The notes under the pieces are model-generated. The model made no database searches and was not told the DNA's origin. It worked only from the letters and a program-made list of their open reading frames with translations. 64,000 nt of DNA, taken from Cordylochernes scorpioides (Eukaryota; Arthropoda; Arachnida; Pseudoscorpiones; Chernetidae). Positions 11,276 to 21,500 of this stretch are shown here, piece by piece. Made by a program: the position numbers and the translations under genes. Where the stretch lies: assembly GCA_030710605.1 (NCBI GenBank), contig CP092865.1, forward strand, positions 134,971,148 to 135,035,147, in the 5' to 3' direction. Each line of letters begins with the position of its first letter. Within the stretch, counting starts at the first letter, position 1.

Positions 11276-11788
11276 TGTTGCGTTCCCGGTTTGGATAGAT
11301 GAAAAGGGAGGATACACGATGTGACCCATTAAAGTTTCCTTACTTAAGTATATATATATATAGCAATTTAGGCCAACAACCCCATGTATATAACCCGCAG
11401 CAAGACCTCAATGTTGTATAATAGAAGCACAGCTGTCAATGATGCACTATCGACATATGTCTTTACATCATCACATGTAATGCAATTTGTGCAAACAGGA
11501 TAAATAAAGTAAAAAAAAAAAAAAAAAAGGGGGGGGAAAACTCTGTAATTGATTAAGAGTTGAGTTAAAGCAGGGATCGAGCATATAATATTGTCAGAAC
11601 AAAGGTCTAAAGATGGAAACAGCCACGACACTAGTATACAATTTCATCAGACAACCCATGAAATCGTTATTAAATTGGGCAATCTATAAAAGACTCCTTC
11701 TGGAGGTTTAGCAACCCACTGAAGACGCTGGGAGCTATTTCATAGAGGAAAATTATAGCAACAGATCTCTATAATTTCTACAGATCAA

Positions 11789-12248
11789 CTGTAAATAGAT
11801 TCATATTAAGGCATTTTTATAGCCCAAATAACACAAACAATAGTCAAACATACAAATCTGTTTGCATCATGCCGTACCCTCCTAACAGCGTAACAATAGC
11901 CCGAGGAATCAGAAAATATGGTATAATGGTAAATATGATGGAATAACGCACTGAAACACATAAAAGTACAAACATTACTAAAACCTGACAGATAGATACC
12001 CTCAAAGTAGCCCTGATACTGTAAATAGATTCATATTAAGGCATTTTTATAGCCCAAATAACACAAACAATAGTCAAACATACAAATCTGTTTGCATCAT
12101 GCCGTACCCTCCTAACAGCGTAACAATAGCCCGAGGAATCAGAAAATATGGTATAATGGTAAATATGATGGAATAACGCACTGAAACACATAAAAGTACA
12201 AACATTACTAAAACCTCACAGATAGATACCTTCAAAGTAGCCCTGATA
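11789..12248. repeat. 230-bp tandem duplication inside LTR
   Basis: Two copies, 11,789-12,018 and 12,019-12,248, each running from CTGTAAATAGATTCATATT to GTAGCCCTGATA. The same duplication is present in the other LTR, so it predates insertion of the element. Duplicated U3 segments can act as enhancers in LTR elements; no such function is shown here. Confidence 0.9.
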
Positions 12249-12798
12249 AAGTCGTAATTTGCAACTGTTGCTGTGTCAATATATCATAGCAAAGATATAG
12301 TACAATTTGTGAAATTAAGGTGTGGGGGGTAGTACCATAAAGCAAAAAGGAATGAAATATGTATGAGAGGAAACAAGAAATTTTCTCTAGATATTTATTT
12401 AAATAAATTAAAATTTGGGAACATGTCTATACTGACAAGATATGCTATTTACATAGTAAAATTTAGATAGAGGTGACCTGAAGTTACTTTATAGCCCTTT
12501 AGGGCCCATGCGAAATCTAGGTTGGCTACTACACAAAAAAGGGGGGGGGCGCTAAGTCATAATGACAAATGGCTTACCTTTTCTCGAAAGTGCCGGCAAA
12601 GGTCTGGTCTCCCGTCTGAAGACTGTCCTCTCACTGAGCGACTCAGATTCAATCTGCCTTTTCGCAAAGAAACCCTCTTTTATTCTTGTCTCTCTCCGTC
12701 ATTCGCCGAAAGAAACACCAATCAAAATGGCCAACGGCTCCAGTATACAATTTCATAGACGCCCCAGGCCTCTCCCATCAAAATAGAACATATAGTAT

Positions 12799-12979
12799 TG
12801 TCACGGTAGTGATAACGAGTATAACAAAAGTTTAAGTAAAAATAATTTATTTATAAAATGCAAACTATTGCTAAGAATTTATTTACAAGTAATAATATAC
12901 AAGAATGGTAAGGGGTGATGACTATGCAAATATTTATGATGATATACCACAGAATATTTAAAATAATTATTCAGTGATA
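12799..12979 (-). repeat. Ty3 3' LTR
   Basis: 181 bp from TGTCACGGTAG to TCAGTGATA on the plus strand. The element's polypurine tract adjoins it at about 12,981-12,993 (read on the minus strand as AGGAAGGGGGCA), which identifies this as the 3' LTR. Confidence 0.9.
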
Positions 12980-13018
12980 TTGCCCCCTTCCTAGATGAAC
13001 AGCGTCCCGCTGTAATTA

Positions 13019-16000
13019 TCACTTGAACAGATCAGCTTGGTCCTCAGGGTCATGGTAGGGTTTCATTCTCAGTACATGGACCAGGTCTCTTGTTTGGCGT
13101 CTCCTGGTTGGTTGGTCCACAGGTTCAACTTCGAAGGTCACGTCAGAGAGTTTCCGAGTAACCCTGTATGGCCCGAAGTACCTTTTCATTAGTTTTTCTG
13201 AGAGTCCCACCTTTCTTATCGGGATGAAAATCCATACCAGGTCACCAACGTTGTAATCCATTGCCTCGTGCTTTGAGTCATATCTAGCCTTGTCCTTTTC
13301 TTGGGCTTTCAAGGTTTCTAATCTTGCTAGCTGCCTAGTCTCTTCGACTCGTGAGGCAATCTTCTGACTGTAATCCTCTTGGAGATCTTCATGCGGATTT
13401 GGGAAAAGAGTGTCTACAGTTGTTTCGACTTCGCGTCCATGAATCAGTTTAAAAGGGGTAAAACCTGTCGTATCTTGTTTTGCGGTGTTGTAGGCGAACG
13501 TGACGTAGGGCAGGATTACGTCCCAGTCCTTCTGTTCAACACTTGCATACATAGCGATCATGTTGGCTAAGGTTTTGTTTAACCTCTCCGTCAGTCCATT
13601 CGTCTGGGGATGATACGCTGTCGTGAACCGATGTATCGACGAGCATTGATTGGTGAGTTCCGCAATCAACTTGGATTGGAATACTCGTCCTCGGTCCGTG
13701 ATGATTTCTCTGGGGGCTCCGTGCTTGAGAACAACATCTTCCATTAAGAACTTGGCTGCTTCCTTTGCTTCCCCTGTGGGTAAGGCTTTAGTAACGGCAA
13801 ATCGAGTAAGATAGTCAGTACAGACTATGATCCATTTATTACCAGTATCAGACTTGGGAAATCTTCCAAGGAGGTCCATTCCAACTCTTTGAAAAGGGGA
13901 GGTTGCAGGAGGTATGGCTTTAAGTAGTCCGGGTGGCTTTTGAGTTGATTGTTTCTTTCTTTGGCACTCTTTACAATGAGCGACATACTTCCGTATGTCC
14001 CGGAGAAGTCCTGGCCAGAAATATTTGTTTTTAACTCTCTCATATGTCTTCGAAAATCCAAGATGACCTGCTGTGGGAGCGTCATGTAAACTTTTCAGTA
14101 GTTCTAAGCGTAAGTGCTTGGGAATAACTAAAAGGTGTTGGTTTCCCAGGGGGTCGAAATTCTTTTTGTATAAGGTTCCTTTTAACATTTCATAACCTTT
14201 CGATTCGGCACCAAATCTTTCTGTTTCCTCTATCAATTTACTAATTTTAGGATCTTTTCTTTGTTCAGCCTCGAAGCACGTCAGAGCAGTTATTGAGGGT
14301 ATATCATCATCCTCATCATTGTATGCTTCTTCCGATTCAAGTTGGAGAGTTTTTCGAGAAAGACAGTCGGCATCTTGGTGTTTGCGTCCACTTTTATAAA
14401 CAACCGTTACATTGTATTCTTGGAGTTTTAAAGCCCATCTTGCTAGTCTTCCTGTCGGGTCCTTCAGGTTAGATAACCAGCAAAGAGCGTGGTGGTCAGT
14501 GACGATGACAAACTCACGACCAAAAAGGTACGGTCGAAATTTGTTGATGGCCCATATTGCGGCCAAGCATTCTCTTTCCGTTGTTGAGTAATTCTTCTCC
14601 GCCTTAGATAAAGTTCTTGAAGCATAACCAACTGGCCGCTCTTTCCCATCGTTGATCTGTACGAGGACAGCTCCAATTCCATAACCGCTGGCGTCAGTAT
14701 GGAGCTCGGTTGGCAGTTGTTCTTCGAAATAGGCAAGAACAGGTTCAGACATCAATGCTTTTTTCAAGGAATCAAAAGCATCCTGTTGGTCAGAGTTCCA
14801 CATGAATTTATTATCTTTTTTGAGTACTTCATGTAAAGGAGCAGCTTTCTCAGCAAAATTTTCGATAAATCTACGATAATAGGAACATAGGCCAATGAAG
14901 CTTCTCACTTCTGTTATAGATTTTGGGGTCGGAAACTTGGCGATAGCTTCAATCTTTTCTGGATCGGGATAAATACCTTTACTATCGACGAGGTGTCCAA
15001 ACACTCTTATTCGTTTGGTTCCGAAAAGGCACTTTTTGGGGTTGAGGCGTAGCTCGGCTTTGTCGAGACATTGTAGTATGATTTCAAGCCGGTGTAAATG
15101 TTCGTTGAACGATTTGGAATACACCACAATGTCGTCTAAATAACAGAGGGCCATCGTCCATTTCAGACCTTTCAATATCTTGTCCATCATGCGCTCGAAT
15201 GTTGCAGGGGCATTGCACAGGCCAAAGGGCATGACTAGGAATTCGTAGAGTCCATCAGGGGTAATAAAGGCAGTTTTTTCTCTATCTGCTTCGTCGACTT
15301 CTATTTGCCAATACCCTGAACGAAGGTCCATTGATGAATAAAATTTAGCTCCTTTCAGAGAGTCAAGTGTATCATCGATTCGGGGTAGTGGGTAAACGTC
15401 TTTTTTAGTAACTTTGTTTAGTCGTCTGTAATCCACACAGAAACGCCAGTTACCATCCTTCTTCTTCACTAAAATAACCGGCGATGACCATGGACTTTCT
15501 GAATGACGTATAATCCCGGCGTCTAGCATTTTGTCCACTTCCGTTTGGATTGCTTGACGTTCTGTAGGGGAGACTCGATATGGTCTATGCTTAATAGGCT
15601 GATGGTTTCCAGTTTCAATTTTATGTTTGGTTACTGAAGTTTGCTTTACTGGTTCATTATTTTTATCAAATATTTTATCATATCGTTTTAAAATTGATAA
15701 GATTTGAGACTGCTGCTCTTCTGATAAATCATCACTAATTAAATTTTGTAAAAATTTAAAGTCACTTTTATCAGCATGACTGGCATGATTCGCATTTTTC
15801 GCCTCCTTATTAAATTCAGAACATTCTGAAATAGCCGTCAAGTTATTTTCTTCAACCCTTTGAATTTTTCCTAGGCACATTCCCTTAGGGACTATTTGAG
15901 CTGTGGTGCTAGAATTTAGGTTCCAAAGTTTTCCTTTATTATGGGAAAGCCTGAATAATGCACAGGGAAGTGTTAACCCTTTTCCTATTAATACCTTTTT

Positions 16001-16551
16001 CGAAGGTTCAAAAAGTACCTGATTTTGCCCATTAAGCTCTTCACTCATAACATTTATTAGTTTGGTAGATTCGGCTGGGATTACGACGCTTCTGCTAGCC
16101 ACAACCTTTCCCATGGAAGCTGGTGAATTTAGTACATCTTTGGCCTCTTCCAATCTGATTTCGGCGCGTCCACAATCAATCACGGCATTTGATGCCTCTA
16201 GGAAATCCCATCCGAGGATAATACTTGGGTTACTATTAGGGAGGACGATAAACTCAAGCGGCTGTTCCAATCCATTGATGCTCAAGCTGATTGTGCATCG
16301 GCCGATCGATGTAACATTCTTGCCATCAGCAACTTTCAGAGTCATTCCGCTATCCTTGAACATGGTCTTTTTTAATTGTCGTTTTAATCCATCAGAGATA
16401 ACTGAAAAAGAGGAACCTGAATCGACCAGAGCAGAAAATGCAATGTCATCAATGATGATTTCGACATAATTTTGTTGTAATTTAGCGGCTGTCGACGATG
16501 GAGGGTTTTTCACACCCGCGGCTTCCCCCTCGAAAGAAGACGCGACGCTTA
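13019..16551 (-). CDS. pol: Ty3/gypsy Pol polyprotein (PR-RT-RH-IN)
   Basis: Open from the frameshift site at 16,552 to the stop at 13,019. Residues are counted from the GTG codon at 16,513 (1,164 aa). Order: protease with ALVDSGSSFS (catalytic Asp31); reverse transcriptase with VDYRR near 360 and YLDD at 458-461; RNase H with TDASG (Asp607) and TDHHA (Asp673); integrase with an HHCC zinc site (His810, His817, Cys847, Cys850) and catalytic Asp880, Asp940 and Glu976 in DD35E spacing; then a GPY module near 1,114. It supplies cDNA synthesis and integration for the element. There is no ATG near the start. The frame is -1 relative to gag and continuous with it from the slippery site, so it is probably made as Gag-Pol. 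No internal stops. Confidence 0.95.
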
Positions 16552-16558
16552 GTTTTTT
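16517..16558 (-). promoter_or_regulatory. Gag-Pol -1 ribosomal frameshift signal
   Basis: On the minus strand the last gag codons are GAA AAA AAC followed directly by TAA. The heptamer A AAA AAC (16,552-16,558) is a classic -1 slippery sequence, correctly phased to the gag frame. Slipping moves reading into CTA AGC GTC..., which is open and joins Pol. After a 7-nt spacer comes a stem-loop: CGCG (16,541-16,544) with CGCG (16,517-16,520), one mismatch, then CTTC (16,536-16,539) with GAAG (16,522-16,525). All components of a canonical frameshift element are present; efficiency is unknown. Confidence 0.85.
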
Positions 16559-17790
16559 TCTAGATTGTAGCGGCGTGGGGATTGGCTTGTATGGCGGCCT
16601 GGGGAAATGGACTGGCGTCTTGGGGATCTTCCTCTGTTTGGATACGGCGATTGTCTGCGGTAGATTTGGCTTCTTATGGCTTGGGGGTTACCCATTTGAG
16701 GTTCTTGGGTGCTTGGTACATGTCCTTCGGGTCTCTGCGTCCATTGTCGGCGTTCTCTACAATATCGCTTAACATGGCCTGGGCGGCCGCAATTAAAACA
16801 TATTGGGATGTTGTCATGCGTCCTCCATTCATCCGTTCTTCGTTGTGGTGGCGTCTGGTTATATATGGGCGTTTGGGTAGGGTACTGACGTCGTGGAACC
16901 TGGTTGAATGTACGTGTTTGGTTGGGGTACGACTGTCGTGGCGGAGGCCTTTGAATAGGCTTCGAAATTGCAGCTACGTTTTTTTCAATCTCTTCTCGGA
17001 TAATTTCTTTCAGAGAAGATGGTTCAGGGGTAGTTGGCTCCGGATTTAGTGCGCGATGAACTTCTTCACGCACGATGCGTTGGATTAAGTCTTCCATTGA
17101 TTCAGAGTCTGCTGAATCGATGGCGGCAACATTAGGTAGTCTGTCGAATACTACACGTTTTTTTACACGTTTTTTATTTGAAGCCTCGATTTTTCGGCAC
17201 CATTTGATGAACTCATCGATACTTGCAATGTCTAAAATGATGATTGACTGATATATCTCCTCCGATATTCCTTTCGTCAAGTGTGCAACTATTTCATTTT
17301 CCATCATAGCCGGATTCACTTCTCTGCACAGATGGAGAACATCTTGAATGTAAGAATCACTGGTCTCCTCCTTCCCCTGAGCTCGAGTTTTGAGGTTTTC
17401 TGCGAGTTGATCTTTTTGGGTGACATGATGTCCGAAATTCTGAGAAAACATTTTCACAAAAATATCCCATGAATTAATTTTCTCTTCAACATTTTCGTAC
17501 CATCTGTGCGCTGTTCCTTGGAGGAAAAAATAAACATTTGCAAGGCACATTGAATCATCCCAGCAGTTGTAGCGAGCGACGCGATGGAATTCTTTCAACC
17601 ATTTTTCTGGATTCTGGTTGCGTTCTCCAGTAAAAATAGAAGGGTTTCTAAAAGGTTGAAAATGGTACTCACCCATTTTTGTCTGTGTCTCTTGCTTGAT
17701 CATAGCGATGTTTTCTTGAGGTTCTAGTCCTTGTAGTCTTCGGCTTCTTCTAACGGCTTGGGCGGCGAGGGAATATTCCAGCTTCTCCAC
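16549..17790 (-). CDS. gag: Ty3/gypsy Gag polyprotein
   Basis: Up to 413 codons. The capsid-type region (residues about 40-200) has the retrotransposon Gag pattern around WLKEFHRVA and FFLQGTAHRWY. It is followed by a Pro/Gln/Arg-rich linker and one CCHC zinc knuckle, CFNCGRPGHVKRYC (331-344), then a basic Ser/Arg/Pro tail. It forms the particle and packages RNA. The frame opens at GTG (17,790), only four bases inside the LTR, with a TGA two codons upstream. The first ATG is codon 30 (17,701-17,703). Initiation is therefore either at a non-AUG codon beside the primer site or at Met30; conserved-looking basic sequence before Met30 (RRSRRLQG) favours use of the upstream part. Confidence 0.9.
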   Translation of the reverse strand: MEKLEYSLAAQAVRRSRRLQGLEPQENIAMIKQETQTKMGEYHFQPFRNPSIFTGERNQNPEKWLKEFHRVARYNCWDDSMCLANVYFFLQGTAHRWYENVEEKINSWDIFVKMFSQNFGHHVTQKDQLAENLKTRAQGKEETSDSYIQDVLHLCREVNPAMMENEIVAHLTKGISEEIYQSIIILDIASIDEFIKWCRKIEASNKKRVKKRVVFDRLPNVAAIDSADSESMEDLIQRIVREEVHRALNPEPTTPEPSSLKEIIREEIEKNVAAISKPIQRPPPRQSYPNQTRTFNQVPRRQYPTQTPIYNQTPPQRRTDEWRTHDNIPICFNCGRPGHVKRYCRERRQWTQRPEGHVPSTQEPQMGNPQAIRSQIYRRQSPYPNRGRSPRRQSISPGRHTSQSPRRYNLEKN

Positions 17791-17794
17791 CAGT
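17780..17794 (-). promoter_or_regulatory. Candidate Ty3 primer-binding site
   Basis: Immediately inside the 5' LTR the minus strand reads AC then TGGTGGAGAAGC. TGG two bases after the LTR is the usual start of a tRNA primer site. I cannot assign the tRNA. The site overlaps the beginning of the gag frame, leaving essentially no leader. Confidence 0.5.
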
Positions 17795-17975
17795 TGTCAC
17801 GGTAGTGATAACGAGTATAACAAAAGTTTAAGTAAAAATAATTTATTTATAAAATGCAAACTATTGCTAAGAATTTATTTACAAGTAATAATATACAAGA
17901 ATGGTAAGGGGTGATGACTATGCAAATATTTATGATGATATACCACAGAATATTTAAAATAATTATTCAGTGATA
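17795..17975 (-). repeat. Ty3 5' LTR
   Basis: Appears identical to 12,799-12,979. It carries the promoter and polyadenylation functions for the minus-strand element. It is short for the superfamily, in which most LTRs exceed 200 bp. Confidence 0.9.
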
Positions 17976-18501
17976 GTATTACCAAAACAAAAAAAATCTA
18001 AAGAGAGAAACAGCCACGGCACTAGTGTAAAATTTCAGACCCCAGGCCCCCCTTCCACATGGATTGAAATACTATCCTCCCTTTTCCTGGGACGGTATAT
18101 ATATATCGCCCCCCGTCTTGGCTAAAAATCGACCCAGGCCCCTTTTACCTGGACTGTAATGTGATGCTTCCTTTTTTTTCGGGAAGGATATTTATAAGGC
18201 TTAGTCTTTTAGAAATCTTCCTTCTCCATTTTTTTTCTGGTCACCTTTACCTAAATTTTTGGTGAGGGGAATATATGTACATATGGAACAACAGCTTCCA
18301 GCGCGGATGTCTCTGGATGTCACTGGTGTCTTCTTTACCAGGCATCAGCTTTCGGCATGGAAGTCTGGTGTCATCAATTGTCTAGGTTTCTGGACAAAAA
18401 GGTGGTCTGTAAGTCTATGTGGGAGGGAAGCCATGTATCCATTTGATTTGATTATACATACGCCTTCTGTTGGGGTATGGTTACAAAAACGTGCCCCAAC
18501 A

Positions 18502-18515
18502 ATCCTCCCCCTGCC
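18502..18515 (-). promoter_or_regulatory. Polypurine tract of the large LTR element
   Basis: On the minus strand GGCAGGGGGAGGAT directly precedes the LTR start TGTTGGGGC, as expected for the plus-strand priming site of reverse transcription. This sets the element's orientation. Confidence 0.75.
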
Positions 18516-21500
18516 AAGTAATGGACAAATGCGTTTGTGCTACTCATTATTCATCTGCCTTTCATCAGTTACTATGAAAGCAGGCCCATTTCTAGCAAAA
18601 TGCATTTTCCATTACTAGGTGAAGCCAGATGTACAGAAACCTATAGGGAAGATAAGGCTAGTCAAAATGATGGTATGCCATTCTAGATGTTTATTATTCC
18701 GAACATTAGTGGGCATTGCGCATCCTGGCAAAGGGGTTTTTTATGTGTTATTATTCTGTCAGCACACTGTTATCAACATAGGTTATGGGGGACAGTCATA
18801 TCATATGTATGGAAGTAAGCAAGGTCATCTGTCTTACCATTCATGGGTATATATACCACCCTTCCACTTTCTTCTTTGGCCTTGAGGAGTAGGCCATCCT
18901 TGTGGTAAGTCCTCTCAACCCCATCCTTGCCTCTTGGGGTGTTGGATTCATTGCTACCTTCTTTCTGCTAACAATACAGTTAGAACATTTCCCTATTACA
19001 TATTATATATAAAAAATTGGGCGCCAAGAAGTCGTTTAGAAATAACTGACTAGTCCAACTCCTAAAACATGCCAGCATCTTTATTTAAGTACCAATCAAG
19101 ACATTCGTGTGGTATAGTTATGCATATACAATCAAAGGAAAGGATAATTATAGTTAGCTGAAAGAAATATCTTGGTATATAATAATTAGCCTATGACATG
19201 ATGACTTTTGCTAAATAAAAAAAATTACAGAAACAAATTATGAAAGTAATTATTAAATAAGGCACGAAATATGTGATGATAAAATGAATCCTTCCATGTT
19301 ATATGATGAGTATAATATATATATTGAAGAAAACACGTATCATGCAGATAGTGATTAAATATGATAAAAATCATCCCATGATAGATGATAAAGAAAACTA
19401 CTACAAAATTATATATGATAACAAAATATATATACATATACAAGTAAGGCGGATAAAAGACAATAAGGATAAAATAGATCATGCCTTGAGGGAAGAATAA
19501 GCCATGACAACATGTTAAAAAAAAAATCGCAACATGGCAGGTAAATATTACTAATATCATGAATATCAAAGGAAATAAAATTGTTGAAATGAATAGTATA
19601 TGATTATAATATAATATGTATGATATAAAATAATAACATATTCAATAAGAAAATGAAAACACATTATATATATTTGTGCGCTGAGGTTCAAGGTTTAGTA
19701 TCTCAGTTAAGTTTTCAATCTTATTCAGTCTGGAATCACGAGTTGGTCACTGGGTAATATTCATCTATCCCGATCCTACTGGAGGGTGTGTTCTCTCTTA
19801 TGTGTTAGATTCCTCTGTTACAATACTCTCTCAACCCAGGTGGGGACGTCATTCAGAATCTTGGTCAAATGGAACATAGCCCAGACCTCTATTAAACTAC
19901 ACAGTCCATTTAAATCTAGGGTGACAACCGTATGAAGAGAATTTTTTTTTTCTGTTTTGGCAGAGCGACTAATCAATTTCTACTATTTTGTTTGTGGCTC
20001 CGTTTACCTTGCCTCTGGGGTGTGTACAGTTCAGCTACCTCCACCTTCCAAGAAATTCACATTACTTTCATCTACTAATATACCCTCTATTCATTGACCT
20101 GAATCCTATAAATCTACATCTTATAAGTTTGAATTTTATCAATCTGAAATTTTGGTTCCTTTTACAAATTCCTTCAGAATTCTACTCCCTGTATAACTGC
20201 TCTTAATTCTACTGTTCTCAATACAACACTTCTAAAACTTTGACTCACTGGCTTGTTCTGGCGTCTCGTTCGCGGTCATTATAGTTAACTAATACTTTAA
20301 AATCTTATCCTAACATGGAACGAGTCTAAACTCGTTGAAGGTCCTAATAATTACTTATTCTGCCTCTCGAATCGGTCTTATGCTCGAATTCATTCCAACA
20401 AAACGTATGGCAGGGCGAATCCTTTATTAGAAGAAACTTCCGCTAGCTATGGGGGATCAAACTGGTACCAAAAAAAATTCAATAGACGGAAACACTTCGT
20501 CTAGAATAACTGGGCAATCTCTGCCTACTTGCCAATCTTACAGGACCTCCCGTCTGGAACACCCTCGCTCCAGCCACGCTAAAAGCGTCGAAACTACGGT
20601 GTCAGATCGGTTACCCAAGGTCGCGCCGTTATACCCCAGGCTATACGGCATGGCTAAAACAAATCCCCCATCCTGCATAAAATTCAATCTATACCTCTTC
20701 GTTTCCTCTTGCGAGGAGGAGTTGAGTGGGAAATTCGGCTTGATCCTTGCCTTCCACTATCTCCAAGTCTGAGGGTCGGGATAGGGATCATTTATCCACA
20801 ATCCTTAGAATTCAAGCTAAACTAAGATAAAAGAAAATCAAAGTAAAATTATACCCCCTAACGAGGGACCTAACAAAAGGGAGCGAATATTTTCTAACTA
20901 GATAGAGTTGTAGTTGTCCTGTTTGAGGCTTCTCGGTCCTAACAAAATTCGAAATAAAAAATAAAATAAAATAAAAATCGATCCTATTAAAGTCCTTAAC
21001 CCTATTCTAATGTATTTTGGGCTCACAGTATAATAGTTTTTTAACCTTCTACACATTCATTATTCCAATTCTTTCATACACCCTCCCCCCTATCATTCGC
21101 GGAATGCACTCAAACTAAAGTTAAAAGCTGCTACAAAGGCCAAAATACTCGTTTATCAATATCAATAGATCCTAACAAATAATAACATATTTCAGGACAC
21201 AATGTGAAATCAAATAAAATAATAAAACTAAAATAAATTGGGAACTAAAGCCCTATGTTACTCAAAAGAAATGCCTCTGTACAAGCTCTATATATACTAA
21301 TACTTTATACTCGATAAATGATTGTTAACAATAATTGTTAACAATTCTAAATAATCTGGAAGCTAACCTACCTAAAAAAAAAAATCAGTGTAACTTCAAA
21401 AACTGCCCTTGCCTTGACACTAAGCGATTTTCACGACAATTCTATAAAGACATACACAAATTATAATGGCGAATAAAGGACCATTAAACGTGACACCTCA

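Larger units (their letters stand above)
12799..17975 (-). mobile_element. Intact Ty3/gypsy retrotransposon
   Basis: A 5,177-bp element on the minus strand with 181-bp LTRs (12,799-12,979 and 17,795-17,975) that look identical by eye. It is flanked by GTAT (12,795-12,798 and 17,976-17,979). Gag and Pol frames are both open. The uninterrupted target survives in the other host LTR at about 26,614-26,632 (ATATAGTATTACCAAAAC), which fixes the insertion boundary. Ends in coding orientation are TATCAC...GTGACA rather than the usual TG...CA. Identical LTRs and intact frames indicate a very recent, possibly still active insertion. No env-like third frame or chromodomain is visible. Confidence 0.95.
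11276..18501 (-). repeat. 3' LTR of the large element, split by Ty3 insertion
   Basis: Pairs with 25,111-27,147 almost base for base once 12,799-17,979 (the nested Ty3 element plus one copy of its 4-bp duplication) is removed. Differences include poly-A/G length at about 11,510-11,540 and a few substitutions. It ends at CAACA (18,497-18,501), immediately before the purine tract, so it is the 3' LTR in the element's own orientation. Confidence 0.85.

Noticed and set aside
18259-18885. Two plus-strand frames of 119 and 88 codons at the inner end of the left LTR
   Set aside because: They run antisense to the element, cross the LTR/interior border, and show no domain.
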